A DNA stretch of 64,000 nucleotides, from positions 124,001-188,000 of the forward strand of contig NZ_ANBM01000004.1 of assembly GCF_002100115.1 (NCBI RefSeq), in the 5' to 3' direction. The notes beneath the pieces were generated by a model. That model searched no databases, was not told the origin of the DNA, and was given only the letters and a program-made list of their open reading frames with translations. Below are positions 1 to 10,779 of this stretch, one piece after another. A program made the translations under genes and the position numbers. The number at the start of each line of letters is the position of its first letter. Position 1 is the first letter of the stretch. Source of the DNA: Anaerovibrio sp. JC8 (lineage in GTDB: Bacteria > Bacillota > Negativicutes > Selenomonadales > Selenomonadaceae).

Positions 1-741
1 GCTCCAAATGGCACCGTTGACAAAGGCCGCCTCATCAGAGGCCAGAAAATCAATAACCGCCGCAACTTCCTCAGGAGTGCCGATTTTCCCCAGAGGATAA
101 ACAGAGCTCATTTCCCGCAGAGCCTCATCCCGGTCAGGATACTGCTGCAGCTGCTTTTCCGTAAGGGGAGTCATTACATCCCCCGGACACACGCTGTTGA
201 CCCGGATATTCCACGGCGCCAGCTCCAATGCCATGGCCTTTGTAAAGAGATTCACTGCCCCCTTGGAGGCACAGTAGGCACTGCACAGCATATTGCCGTG
301 AACTCCCGCATCAGAGGAAACATTGACTATAGCCCCGGAGCCCTGCTTCTTCATTTCCATTGCCACCTGCCGGGTCATGAAATAGGTCCCCTTCACATTT
401 ACATCCATGATGAGGTCAAAGTCCTCCTCATCCATATCCTCAATGGCCCGCTCAAAATAAATTCCCGCAGAGTTGACCAGTATATCTATGCGCTTATAAA
501 TATCCAGGGTCTTTTGCACCGCATCGGCGCAGTCACTTAGCTTTCGCACATCACAGGGAATATAATTGCACCTTGCATTGCTGACCTTTTCCATCACGGA
601 CTTTACAGCCCGCAGGCCACGGTCAGTATCCCGTCCCAGCATGACCACATTATATCCCTTTCCTGCGAATCTTTTGGCGGCAGCCAGCCCTATTCCGGAG
701 GTGCCCCCGGTTATAATAACAGTTTTAGTCTCCATAATCAT
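1..741 (-). CDS. SDR family NAD(P)-dependent oxidoreductase, 3' end outside window
   Basis: Reading leftward from 741 gives 247 codons without a stop, so the C-terminus lies beyond the window edge. The Rossmann motif TGGTSGIG is at residues 11-18, the structural NSAG at 90-93, and the catalytic set is Ser about 143, Tyr156 and Lys160 (SAYCASK). This is a classical short-chain dehydrogenase of the FabG/glucose-dehydrogenase type. The substrate cannot be told from sequence. An in-frame second ATG at 735 is an alternative start; AAGGAT lies a few bases upstream. It is downstream of the HU gene but separated by a terminator, so it is probably transcribed on its own. Close to full family length (about 250 aa), so only a few residues are missing. 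Confidence 0.9.
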   Translation of the reverse strand, partial: MIMETKTVIITGGTSGIGLAAAKRFAGKGYNVVMLGRDTDRGLRAVKSVMEKVSNARCNYIPCDVRKLSDCADAVQKTLDIYKRIDILVNSAGIYFERAIEDMDEEDFDLIMDVNVKGTYFMTRQVAMEMKKQGSGAIVNVSSDAGVHGNMLCSAYCASKGAVNLFTKAMALELAPWNIRVNSVCPGDVMTPLTEKQLQQYPDRDEALREMSSVYPLGKIGTPEEVAAVIDFLASDEAAFVNGAIWS

Positions 742-779
742 AAGTATCCTTTATATAGGCCAGGCCCAATAAGGGCAAC

Positions 780-810
780 AAAAAGGCTGCCTCAGAAATT
801 GTGGCAGCCA
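780..810 (-). terminator. Rho-independent terminator after the HU gene
   Basis: Read on the minus strand, the 7-bp arms GGCTGCC / GGCAGCC flank an 11-nt loop and are followed by a T run. It lies 26 bp after the HU stop codon. Confidence 0.85.
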
Positions 811-835
811 GATTGTATTACTTTAAAAAGCCTGA

Positions 836-1168
836 TTATCTTTTCTTGCCCTTCTTGGCTTTCTTGTCTTTCTTAGCTGGAGCAGCACCCTTCTTAGGGT
901 TAACGGAATCCTTCAAAGCCTTACCAGCCTTGAATACAGGGTTCTTGGAAGCTGCGATCTTGATTTCCTCACCAGTCCGAGGGTTACGGCCGGTACGAGC
1001 GGCACGAGCCTTAACCTCGAAAGTACCAAAGCCAATCATCTGAACCTTGTCGCCTGCTACCAGGGCTTCCTGTACGCTTGCGAACAGGCCGTTTACTGCC
1101 TTTTCAGCATCCTTCTTGGTAAGACCTGCCTTTTCTGCAACCTTTGCAACCAACTGAGACTTATTCAT
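836..1168 (-). CDS. hup: HU family DNA-binding protein with lysine-rich tail
   Basis: Nucleoid-associated histone-like protein that binds and bends DNA as a dimer. The start MNKSQLV is chosen because AGGAGG lies 6 bases upstream of this ATG; the ATG two codons earlier would directly abut the ribosome site. The core of about 90 residues is canonical, with the DNA-arm region [18 protein letters not shown] and the following [15 protein letters not shown]. It is then extended by about 20 residues of Lys/Ala/Pro/Gly ([14 protein letters not shown]), which standard 90-aa HU proteins lack; such tails resemble histone H1-like extensions. A consensus promoter lies upstream and a terminator downstream, so it is monocistronic. 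Confidence 0.96.
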   Translation of the reverse strand: MNKSQLVAKVAEKAGLTKKDAEKAVNGLFASVQEALVAGDKVQMIGFGTFEVKARAARTGRNPRTGEEIKIAASKNPVFKAGKALKDSVNPKKGAAPAKKDKKAKKGKKR

Positions 1169-1240
1169 ATACATCCTCCTCTTATTTAGGTTTTTCTGAA
1201 ACCCGCATAATTGCTTGGTTTCTACCCCTTCATTGTCTCC

Positions 1241-1269
1241 AATATACCATAAACACTAGGTTTCTGCAA
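1241..1269 (-). promoter_or_regulatory. Sigma-70-type promoter of the HU gene
   Basis: On the minus strand TTGCAG (1269-1264) and TATATT (1246-1241) are separated by exactly 17 bases, about 75 bp upstream of the HU start codon. Confidence 0.75.
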
Positions 1270-1304
1270 TAAAAGTCTCAAAAATTATTGGATTTTTTTG
1301 AATT

Positions 1305-2747
1305 TTAGCACAATTTTGCCATGTTCCAGAGCTCATCCAGCTCATTTAAGGTGAAATCAGACCAGTTTTTCCCCGATTCCTTCACCTTATTTTCCACAAA
1401 ATGAAACCGCTCCGTAAACTTGCGGTTGGTGTTCATAAGAGCCAATTCAGCATCTACCTTCAGGAAACGGGCCAGATTTACCACCGTAAAGAGCACATCT
1501 CCCAGCTCCTCCTCAATATGCTGTGGATTCCCCTCAGCCTGGGCCTCCTTCAACTCGTCAACCTCTTCCTTTATCTTGTCCCATACCGGCGCTATTTCGT
1601 CCCAGTCAAAGCCCACCTTGGCCGCCTTGTGCTGGAGCTTCTGGGCACTCATAAGGGCAGGCAGCCCCTTTGGTACCCCGTCCAGTACGGATTGGCGCTC
1701 CTTCTTTTCCTTCTTTTTGATGGACTCCCAGGCCAGCACTGCCGCTCCCGCATCAGCCGCCTGTACATCCCCGAAGATATGAGGATGACGGCGCACCAGC
1801 TTCTCCGTGGCCTCATCAATAACCTGCTGCATGGAGAAATCTCCTGTTTCCTCCGCCATGCGGGCATGGAACACCACCTGCAGCAGCAAATCCCCCAGCT
1901 CCTCGCACATGAGATGCGGGTCCTGCAAATCAATGGCCTCAATTACCTCATAGGTTTCCTCAATGAGATTGGTGCGGATGCTTTCATGTGTCTGGGCAAT
2001 ATCCCAAGGACAGCCCCCCGGAGAACGGAGAGTATGGACAATATCCTTCAACGGGGTAATGTCAAACTCACTCTTCCGCTTAAATGGCGGCACATACAGG
2101 CTGGTGAGATAATCAATATCCGGCTGACGGTCCAGCTCAAAGAGCTCAATGGTGCGGATGCTTTCGTCCGGCATACCCAGCTTATGGATGTAGGTTATAG
2201 GATACTCATCCGGAAAAACCTCCATAAGGCTCAGCTTGGTATCGGAGGCAATGCGGTCATTATAAACTTGGGTTATAACCAGCCCCGTAGGCATATCCAC
2301 CGGCAGCTGGTCAAAATCCTCTGCATCAATAATGGTCATGCCCTCAATAGGGTCAATGCCCAGCTTGCTGTACAGCACCTCCACGAAGCTCATGCCCGGC
2401 TGGATATCCAGCTCAATCCCGGCCTCACGGCAGTATTCCCGCAACAGCACCACGGTTTTTTCCGCCACCATGGGACTACCGGGAACAGCGTATACCAAAT
2501 CCTCGGAGGCCGCCTTCTTCACCAGGTCCCTGGCAATGGCCTCATAAAGGGCCTCAAAGCTCTCGGCCCCCTCATAAAAGCTGTCATAGGAGACAAAGCT
2601 GACTCCCCGCTCCTTTATCATGGGCACCGTAGGGTGCTTTTCCGTCCGAAAATACAGATGCTCAGCCCCTTGCATACGCTCCCAGCTGTCCATGGTTATA
2701 AGGCCAAAATCCCCGGGACCAAGGCCGATAACAGTTATACTGCCCAT
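1305..2747 (-). CDS. mazG: Bifunctional tetrapyrrole methylase-like / MazG NTP pyrophosphohydrolase
   Basis: 480 aa, the YabN-type fusion known in Firmicutes. Residues 1-220 form a SAM-dependent tetrapyrrole-methylase-like domain opening with VIGLGPGD and containing PGSPMVAEKTV. Residues 240-480 carry two MazG all-alpha NTP-PPase repeats: GGCPWDIAQTHESI followed by EETYEVIEAID and EELGDLL, and a second KIKEEVDELKEA with EELGDVL, which are the ExxE and ExxD Mg-binding motifs. MazG hydrolyses nucleoside triphosphates to monophosphates and PPi and is thought to clean the nucleotide pool. The methylase substrate in YabN-type proteins is unknown. It starts 18 bp after the mfd stop and is probably co-transcribed with mfd. 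Confidence 0.95.
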   Translation of the reverse strand: MGSITVIGLGPGDFGLITMDSWERMQGAEHLYFRTEKHPTVPMIKERGVSFVSYDSFYEGAESFEALYEAIARDLVKKAASEDLVYAVPGSPMVAEKTVVLLREYCREAGIELDIQPGMSFVEVLYSKLGIDPIEGMTIIDAEDFDQLPVDMPTGLVITQVYNDRIASDTKLSLMEVFPDEYPITYIHKLGMPDESIRTIELFELDRQPDIDYLTSLYVPPFKRKSEFDITPLKDIVHTLRSPGGCPWDIAQTHESIRTNLIEETYEVIEAIDLQDPHLMCEELGDLLLQVVFHARMAEETGDFSMQQVIDEATEKLVRRHPHIFGDVQAADAGAAVLAWESIKKKEKKERQSVLDGVPKGLPALMSAQKLQHKAAKVGFDWDEIAPVWDKIKEEVDELKEAQAEGNPQHIEEELGDVLFTVVNLARFLKVDAELALMNTNRKFTERFHFVENKVKESGKNWSDFTLNELDELWNMAKLC

Positions 2748-2765
2748 TTATACAATCCTCCCAAT

Positions 2766-5700
2766 TTATCTTGACGCGGCACCGGCCACAGCCTTGCCGT
2801 TCATGATTTCCATAATTTCCAGCACAAAATTGTGAATGGTGGTCCCCGGCACAATGCTCAAATCAATAAGCATGGCCTTGGCCTCATTGTCAAACTTGAC
2901 GTGATTGCCGTACATCCCCGATATCTCCAGCAGATTTTCTGTCGGACACTTAGGCTTCCCAGCAAAATATATTTCCAGATACTGGCTGCCCTCGGTAATG
3001 CGCTGAACCCCCACCTGGCGTGCCTCATTCCGGATACGGGCCACCGTAAAGAGATTCAGTACGGACTGTGGCGGATCACCAAAGCGGTCCACCAGCTCAT
3101 CCATGAGGATATCAAGGGCATTGTTGTTTCTGAGGGCTGCCAGCCGCTGATAAATTTCAATCTTGTGCATGGCATCTCCCACATACTCATTGTCAATGTA
3201 GGCCTGCACCTTGATTTCCACCAATGGGTCCGTCTGGTGCACCACCGGCTTGCCGGTCTTAAGCTCCTGCACCGCATCATCCAACATACGGCAATACATT
3301 TCAAAGCCCACGCTGGCAATATGCCCATGCTGCTGGGAGCCCAGAAGATTGCCGGCACCACGGATTTCCAGATCCCTCATGGCAATCTTAAAGCCGGCAC
3401 CCAGCTCCGCAAATTCCTTGATGGCCTGCAGACGCTTCTCTGCCACCTCGGACAGCACCTTGTCCTGCTTGTACAACAAGTAGGCATAGGCGATATTACG
3501 GGAGCGGCCCACCCGGCCCCGCATCTGATACAGCTGGGCCAGACCAAACTTGTCCGCATCATACACGATGATAGTATTGGCATTGGACACATCTAGGCCG
3601 CTTTCTATGATGGTGGTGGACAGGAGAATATCAAACTGCCCCTCGTAAAATTCCACCATAACACGCTCCAGCTGGGCCTCCGGCATCTGGCCATGGCCCA
3701 CCCGTATATTGGCATCGGGCACCAGCTTTTCCAGCCGGTCCAGCATGGAATAAATACTCTCCACACGGTTATAGACAAAATAAATCTGTCCACCCCGCTT
3801 CAGCTCCCTGTTAATGGCATTGCGGATAATGTTGTCATTTTCCTCCACCACATAGGTCTGGACAGGAAACCGCTCCTGGGGCGGTGTCTCAATAACGCTC
3901 ATATCCCGGGCCCCAGCCAAGGACATGTGCAGGGTGCGGGGAATAGGGGTAGCACTGAGGGTAAGCACATCAATGCCCACCGCCATCTGCTTTATCTTTT
4001 CCTTCTGGGACACCCCGAAGCGCTGCTCCTCATCCACTATGAGAAGCCCCAGATCCCTGAATTTGACCTTCTTGGCATTGAGAATGGCGTGGGTACCGAT
4101 GAGAATATCCACCTGTCCCGACTCCACCCGAGCCACCACAGCCTTCTGCTCCTTCTGGCTTCTAAAGCGGTTAATGACCTCCACCGATGGGCCAAAATTG
4201 TGGAATCTCTCCGCAAAGGTCTGGTAATGCTGCTGGGCCAAAACCGTAGTAGGCACCAGCACCGCCACCTGCTTGCCGTCCATAACCGCCTTGAAGGCCG
4301 CACGGACAGCCACCTCCGTCTTGCCAAAGCCCACATCACCGCAGAGCAGACGGTCCATGGGCTGCTGCCGCTCCATATCCGCCTTGATTTCCGCAATGGC
4401 CGTCAGCTGGTCATGGGTTTCCTCATAAGGGAAGGCATCCTCAAATTCCCGCTGCCATACAGTATCCGGGGAAAAGGCATAGCCCTCGTCACTCTTGCGC
4501 TTGGCGTAGAGATTTATCAGCTCCTTGGCAATATCCTTGACGGAGGAACGGACCTTGTTCTTGGTCTTGTTCCAGCTGGAGCTGCCAATCTTATGGAGCC
4601 GTGGCACCTCCCCCTCCTTGCCGATATACTTCTGCAGCAGGCTCACCTGGTCCGTAGGCACAAACAGCCGGTCCTCGCCCCCATACTGGATATAGAGATA
4701 ATCCCGCTTGACCCCGTTTATTTCCTCGGTCTTTACCCCGCAGTACTTACCAATACCGTACTGGGAATGAACCACATAATCCCCCACGTTGATTTCCCGG
4801 AAGTGATGTATGCGGTCCTCCTTGCTGACACGGGACAGACGCTTTTTCTGGCGGCCGAAAATATCCTTTTCAGTGACCACCACCAGCTTGGCCCCGGGCA
4901 GCTCAAAGCCGTTCAGCAGGCTCCCCTTCACAACGGTGGCCACCCCCGGACGAAGAGCAGTTTCCGTATCCCCCTCAACGGAGGCCAGACGGTGACGGGC
5001 CAGAATTTCCCGCACCGACTCCACCTTGGCCATATCGCCCAAAGTGACAATCACCTGATTTTTATCTGCCAGCCAGCCCTCCATATCATTGGAAAACATA
5101 TCAAACTGCCGCTGGTAGGAGGCCACCCCCTGGACAGACACGCCAATAAGGTGGTCCAGATTTATGCTGTGAAGGCTATGAAGCATCATGGCCATATATA
5201 TTACATTGTAGGAATTGATCTTCCCCAGAAAATCCTCCCAGGAAAAAAGCCGTCCCTTAATATCCGGGTTCTCCTTGGCCAGCTTGATGATTTCCTCACG
5301 GACCTTCAAGGGGTCATCAATAATGACCGCCGCCTCGGTGGTGAGAAATTCAGTAAACATGGCCTTCCGGTGCTTGTCGTCAAAGACATCAAAGGGTAGA
5401 ATTTCCGCCTTGTCGCACTTTGATATGGAGGTCTGTGCTTCCACATCAAAAAAGCGGATGGAATCCACCTCGTCATCAAAGAACTCAATACGATACGGGG
5501 CGTGGCTGTTCACCGGGAACACATCCACAATACCGCCGCGGACGCAGAACTCACCCTGCATATCCACCTGGTCCACCCGGTCATAGCCCATCTTTACCAG
5601 ATGGTCCAGCAAATCATCCCGTTCAATGACATCCCCCACCTTCAGCTTCAGGCTCAGTGCCCGGAACTGCTTTGGTGAGATACCCTTTTGGGCTGCCGCC

Positions 5701-6068
5701 TGGGCCGTGGCCAGAATAATTCTGGTATCCCCCTTAAGCAGGCTTCCCAATATTTCCATACGGCGGGAATTTCTGGCAATGCCCTTGGCCGCCGCATTAA
5801 AATCCACCATATCCAGCACCGGCAGCTCAGCCACCTCAGCCTCCGGAAGCAGGGCGGCGAGATTTTCCCGCCAGGCCGCCAGCTCATCCTGGTCATAGGT
5901 TATGATGATGCTTGTCCTGGGATTTTCTGCATAACAAGCAGAAAAGGAGGCATGCTTTTGCGTACCGGATAAACCATACACAAAGGCCTGCCCCTTTCCT
6001 CTGTTATAGCAGGTGCTCATTTGCTCTATTGAACTGTCCTTTAACATGACAGATAACAAATTCTGCAT
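2766..6068 (-). CDS. mfd: Transcription-repair coupling factor Mfd
   Basis: 1100 aa, close to the usual length. Mfd removes RNA polymerase stalled at lesions and recruits UvrA. Visible in order are a UvrB-homology N-terminus, the RNA-polymerase-interaction region with GDYVVHSQYGIGKY, and the RecG-like translocase with Walker A GDVGFGKTE, Walker B DEEQ (LLIVDEEQRFGV), motif III LSATPIPRTL, and motifs V/VI with STTIIESGLDV and QMRGRVGRS. A TRCF C-terminal domain follows. AAGGTG precedes the ATG at 6068. It forms an operon with mazG downstream; the upstream intergenic region is shared with a divergent gene. Confidence 0.98.
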   Translation of the reverse strand: MQNLLSVMLKDSSIEQMSTCYNRGKGQAFVYGLSGTQKHASFSACYAENPRTSIIITYDQDELAAWRENLAALLPEAEVAELPVLDMVDFNAAAKGIARNSRRMEILGSLLKGDTRIILATAQAAAQKGISPKQFRALSLKLKVGDVIERDDLLDHLVKMGYDRVDQVDMQGEFCVRGGIVDVFPVNSHAPYRIEFFDDEVDSIRFFDVEAQTSISKCDKAEILPFDVFDDKHRKAMFTEFLTTEAAVIIDDPLKVREEIIKLAKENPDIKGRLFSWEDFLGKINSYNVIYMAMMLHSLHSINLDHLIGVSVQGVASYQRQFDMFSNDMEGWLADKNQVIVTLGDMAKVESVREILARHRLASVEGDTETALRPGVATVVKGSLLNGFELPGAKLVVVTEKDIFGRQKKRLSRVSKEDRIHHFREINVGDYVVHSQYGIGKYCGVKTEEINGVKRDYLYIQYGGEDRLFVPTDQVSLLQKYIGKEGEVPRLHKIGSSSWNKTKNKVRSSVKDIAKELINLYAKRKSDEGYAFSPDTVWQREFEDAFPYEETHDQLTAIAEIKADMERQQPMDRLLCGDVGFGKTEVAVRAAFKAVMDGKQVAVLVPTTVLAQQHYQTFAERFHNFGPSVEVINRFRSQKEQKAVVARVESGQVDILIGTHAILNAKKVKFRDLGLLIVDEEQRFGVSQKEKIKQMAVGIDVLTLSATPIPRTLHMSLAGARDMSVIETPPQERFPVQTYVVEENDNIIRNAINRELKRGGQIYFVYNRVESIYSMLDRLEKLVPDANIRVGHGQMPEAQLERVMVEFYEGQFDILLSTTIIESGLDVSNANTIIVYDADKFGLAQLYQMRGRVGRSRNIAYAYLLYKQDKVLSEVAEKRLQAIKEFAELGAGFKIAMRDLEIRGAGNLLGSQQHGHIASVGFEMYCRMLDDAVQELKTGKPVVHQTDPLVEIKVQAYIDNEYVGDAMHKIEIYQRLAALRNNNALDILMDELVDRFGDPPQSVLNLFTVARIRNEARQVGVQRITEGSQYLEIYFAGKPKCPTENLLEISGMYGNHVKFDNEAKAMLIDLSIVPGTTIHNFVLEIMEIMNGKAVAGAASR

Positions 6069-6173
6069 TTTTTCACCTTACACTTTTCTATTTATATCAA
6101 TAACTATCTGCTCAAAACTACCATATATAATATCATAATCCCCCTCCTTTAGCATACCTGTTTTCCCCATAAA

Positions 6174-6193
6174 AATGTATACACGTATACATT
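6174..6193. promoter_or_regulatory. Perfect 9-2-9 palindrome, candidate operator
   Basis: Arms AATGTATAC and GTATACATT are exact reverse complements with AC between them. The site lies in the 230-bp divergent region between mfd (minus) and the 6302 gene (plus). The size and symmetry fit a dimeric repressor such as a GntR- or MarR-type protein; the regulator is unknown. No T run follows, so it is not a terminator. Confidence 0.45.
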
Positions 6194-6301
6194 AAATTGA
6201 AGTTAATTTCTGAATATTAAGTTTACGATATAAAGGTATAGGATAGGGCAAACTGTCTTTGCTCATAATTTTTCTTTTAAGGATGAAGGAGGAAGATGAA
6301 C

Positions 6302-6949
6302 ATGGATGTTAACACTATTTCTTCTTTGTCGCAGCAGACAGCAACGGTGAAGGCCAGTGTGACCAAAAGCACTACCACCAATGAAGCGACACAAGAAACC
6401 ACAACCACCGAGGCATTCTCCCTGGATATTTCCACGGAAGTAAAGAAGGCCTCCACTGCACTGGGCAAGCTAACTCCCGAACAGGTTGACGCATTACAGG
6501 ATGGCATCAACAAGAGCTATCAGTTAATGATCAAGACCCTTACAGAGCAAAACGCCATGCTGCAGGGCTATCTGGACCAAGGTCTGTTCTCATTTGACTT
6601 TGACGGCATACAGATCGGTCTGGACAAGTTTGTATTGCCGGAGGTAGCTACCACTCCTGAGGAAGCCGAACAGGCTGTCAGCGAGGGTGGCGATTACTCC
6701 GTAGATGCCGTGGCAACCCGTATCATGGACATGGCCACCTCCATTGCCGGCGGTGACCCTGAGAAGTTAAAAATGATGCAGGAAGCCGTAGAGGAAGGAT
6801 TCCGCCAGGCCGGCATTGTCTGGAAGGAAGCCATCGGGCAGGATGAAATGCCACAGATTACCCAGGATACCCATGATGAAATCACCAACCGCTTCAACAA
6901 GCTGTTTGAGGAAATGGGCATCAATGTAAAGCCTGCTGCCGAAGAGTAA
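6302..6949 (+). CDS. DUF5610-like protein of unknown function
   Basis: 215 aa, acidic, with no signal peptide or membrane segment. The N-terminal 45 residues are a Thr/Ser/Glu-rich linker (many TTT and ETTT runs). The folded part holds LTPEQVDALQDGINKSY and, from about residue 130, YSVDAVATRIMDMA-SIAGGDPEKL with a GFRQAG and a WKEA-P-IT-T tail. This order resembles the DUF5610 domain, often found with surface or flagellar proteins; the assignment is by eye. The ATG at 6302 is preferred over 6296 because AGGAGG sits 9 bases upstream of it. It is monocistronic, divergent from mfd and closed by a strong terminator. Confidence 0.7.
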   Translation: MDVNTISSLSQQTATVKASVTKSTTTNEATQETTTTEAFSLDISTEVKKASTALGKLTPEQVDALQDGINKSYQLMIKTLTEQNAMLQGYLDQGLFSFDFDGIQIGLDKFVLPEVATTPEEAEQAVSEGGDYSVDAVATRIMDMATSIAGGDPEKLKMMQEAVEEGFRQAGIVWKEAIGQDEMPQITQDTHDEITNRFNKLFEEMGINVKPAAEE

Positions 6950-6958
6950 AGAACCAAA

Positions 6959-7009
6959 GGGCCTGTTACAAGTCGTAAAAACGATTTGCAACAGGCCCTA
7001 TCTTTTTTT
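6959..7009 (+). terminator. Strong terminator after the DUF5610-like gene
   Basis: Stem of about 18 bp (arms beginning GGGCCTGTT and ending AACAGGCCC, two mismatches) with an AAAA loop and a T run on the plus strand. It sits between convergent genes and may also end the pyrG transcript, although the T run on that side is poor. Confidence 0.85.
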
Positions 7010-7017
7010 ATTTTATA

Positions 7018-8628
<1,611 letters not shown>

Positions 8629-8652
8629 CTAATCCTCCTATACACTAAAAAA

Positions 8653-9030
8653 TTACATGCTTTCCTGAATGCTCTCGAACTTGTGGGTATCGTTGGCCTT
8701 TTTCTTTTCAGAAGCAGCAGCTTCCTTGGAAATAGTGCGAACTGTACGGGAAGCCTTCTTCTTCTCAACAGGGTACCACTCAGTCAGGCCCCACATACCA
8801 TCATTTCTATAGGTGAAGCGGCTGTCCATGTTAATCTGGGTATAAATCTCAGAAATAGCCTCCGGAAGGGACTGGACAGGCTTCTTCTTTCTCTTGATAA
8901 CCTCCAGAATGAGGTCCTTGAAATACATTGGCTCGTAAGCGGAGGAATCCACTACATTGCCAAGATCAGCATTGTGCTCTGCAAGAATATAAGCGGCAAC
9001 TTCAACATCAGTACTCTTTAAATAATCCAC
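8653..9030 (-). CDS. rpoE: RNA polymerase delta subunit-like HARE-HTH protein
   Basis: 125 aa with a GTG start behind AAGGAG. The region FKDLILEVIKRKKKPV followed by AISEIYTQINMDSRF and GMWGLTEWYP matches the HARE-HTH fold of RpoE, which in Firmicutes promotes RNA polymerase release and recycling. Its position directly upstream of pyrG and downstream of argS is the classic location. It is odd in that the extended acidic Asp/Glu tail of Bacillus delta is absent; the C-terminal 35 residues are Lys/Ser/Thr-rich and net basic. The acidic tail is what mimics nucleic acid in the known protein, so the mode of action may differ. Confidence 0.8.
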   Translation of the reverse strand: MDYLKSTDVEVAAYILAEHNADLGNVVDSSAYEPMYFKDLILEVIKRKKKPVQSLPEAISEIYTQINMDSRFTYRNDGMWGLTEWYPVEKKKASRTVRTISKEAAASEKKKANDTHKFESIQESM

Positions 9031-9075
9031 TTTAAAAACTCCTTAACTTATATTATATCGTAAAACAAAATTTAA

Positions 9076-10737
9076 TTACATCTTTTCCGGTGCAGAAACG
9101 CCCAAAATTCCCAAAGCATGGCGAATGGTATGGGCAGTAACGGTTACCAGGGCCAGTCTGGCCTCTGCCAGATTCTCATCCACGCCCAGAATACGGCACT
9201 GGTTGTAGAAGCTGTGGAACTTGCCGGCCAGCTCGTAGGCGTAGCGGGCAATGCGCTGTGGTGCGTACTCAGCCGCTGCGCGCTCAATTTCTTCCTCATA
9301 TTCCTGAAGCTTGTTGATGATATCTATTTCAGTTTCATCCACCAGCAGGGAGAGGTCCACATTGTCAGTAACCTTCAGGCCGGTTTCCTCCGCCTGACGG
9401 AAAATGCTGCAGATACGGGCATGGGCATACTGGATATAGTAAACTGGGTTTTCGTTGCTTCTGGACTTGGCCAGATCAAGGTCAAAGTCCAGCTGGCTGT
9501 CCATGGAACGCATGATGAAGAAGTAACGGGCCGCATCGGTGCCTACTTCCTCAATGAGCTCTGCCAGGGTAACGGTCTGGCCGGTACGCTTGCTGAGCTT
9601 TACCAGCTCGCCGCCACGGAGGAGGCGGACCATCTGGAGCAGCAATACATCCAGATTGTCAGCATTGAAGCCCAATGCACTCATGGCTGCCTTTACACGG
9701 CAGATATAGCCGTGGTGGTCGGCACCCCAGATATTAATGAGCTTGCCGAAGCCACGCTCAAACTTGTCCTTGTGGTAAGCAATATCAGCAGCAAGATATG
9801 TAGGCACGCCGTTGTCACGGATTACTACACGGTCCTTGTCGTCGCCGTAGTCGGTGGACTTCAGCCAGAGGGCACCTTCCTCTTCGTAAATCTTGCCGTT
9901 CTTCTGCAGTACCTCAACCGCAGCCTTTACCTTGTCAGGATGCAGGGTGCGCTCGCTGTACCATACGTCGAACTCACAGTTGAAGGCCGCCAGATCTTCC
10001 TTAAGGGCTGCCAGCTTTTCCTTCAAAGCCAGCTCCTTGAAAATGTCCAGACGCTCTTCCTCGGACATATTGAGGTACTTGTCCCCGTCCTTCTTGATAA
10101 TGCGCTGGGCGGTGTCGATGATATCCGCACCGTGGTAGCCATTTTCCGGGAAGGTATCCTCAGTGGCCTTGCCCAGCAGCTCCAGATAGCGGTGGTCAAC
10201 GGACATGGCCAGATTGTTGATCTGGTTGCCGGCATCATTGATATAGTACTCGCTGGTTACAGGATAACCAGCTGCTCTCATTACATTTACCAGGGCACTG
10301 CCTGCTGCAGCACCACGGCCATGGCCTACATGAAGCGGGCCAGTTGGGTTGGCGCTGACATATTCCACCTGAACAGGCTTCATGTCCTTCTTTGGCAGCT
10401 GGCCAAAGGTCTCCCCACGGTCCATAATGGCCTTCAGACCATCATAAATTACGTTGGACTTCAGAAAGAAATTAATAAAGCCCGGGCCGGCAATTTCCAC
10501 CCGCTCCAGCCAATCACCCTTGATGCGGCCAGTAACCTCCTCGGCAATCTTCCGGGGATTCATGCGGAATGCCTTGGCAGACTGCATGGCAAAATTGGTG
10601 GCGAAATCACCCATTTCCTTCTTTGGCGGAACCTCGAGAATAATATTTGGCAGCTCTGCCTCCGGGAACACACCCTCGGAAATGGCCGTCCTGGCAGCTT
10701 CTTCAATGGCAGCCAGCAATGTATCCTTAATATCCAA
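9076..10737 (-). CDS. argS: Arginyl-tRNA synthetase
   Basis: 553 aa class I aminoacyl-tRNA synthetase that charges tRNA-Arg. It has the N-terminal Add-1 domain, the HIGH signature as ANPTGPLHVGHGRGA (about residue 130), the KMSKS-like LVKLSKRTGQ, and a DALR anticodon-binding C-terminus ending in AHTIRHALGILGV. The start is TTG, 8 bases after GGGAGG. It lies between ywiB (43 bp upstream) and rpoE (45 bp downstream) in one apparent operon. Confidence 0.98.
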   Translation of the reverse strand: MDIKDTLLAAIEEAARTAISEGVFPEAELPNIILEVPPKKEMGDFATNFAMQSAKAFRMNPRKIAEEVTGRIKGDWLERVEIAGPGFINFFLKSNVIYDGLKAIMDRGETFGQLPKKDMKPVQVEYVSANPTGPLHVGHGRGAAAGSALVNVMRAAGYPVTSEYYINDAGNQINNLAMSVDHRYLELLGKATEDTFPENGYHGADIIDTAQRIIKKDGDKYLNMSEEERLDIFKELALKEKLAALKEDLAAFNCEFDVWYSERTLHPDKVKAAVEVLQKNGKIYEEEGALWLKSTDYGDDKDRVVIRDNGVPTYLAADIAYHKDKFERGFGKLINIWGADHHGYICRVKAAMSALGFNADNLDVLLLQMVRLLRGGELVKLSKRTGQTVTLAELIEEVGTDAARYFFIMRSMDSQLDFDLDLAKSRSNENPVYYIQYAHARICSIFRQAEETGLKVTDNVDLSLLVDETEIDIINKLQEYEEEIERAAAEYAPQRIARYAYELAGKFHSFYNQCRILGVDENLAEARLALVTVTAHTIRHALGILGVSAPEKM

Positions 10738-10779
10738 ATCTATAGCCTCCCAAACCTTATAATTTACTATCCATAATAT

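Noticed and set aside
1401-2774. Long plus-strand open frame opposite mazG
   Set aside because: Antisense to a clear MazG gene, no ribosome site, and the translation has no domain-like pattern; a codon-bias shadow.
3693-5399. 568-codon plus-strand open frame opposite mfd
   Set aside because: Fully inside Mfd, which has all helicase motifs; composition of the product (His/Leu-rich) is that of a shadow.
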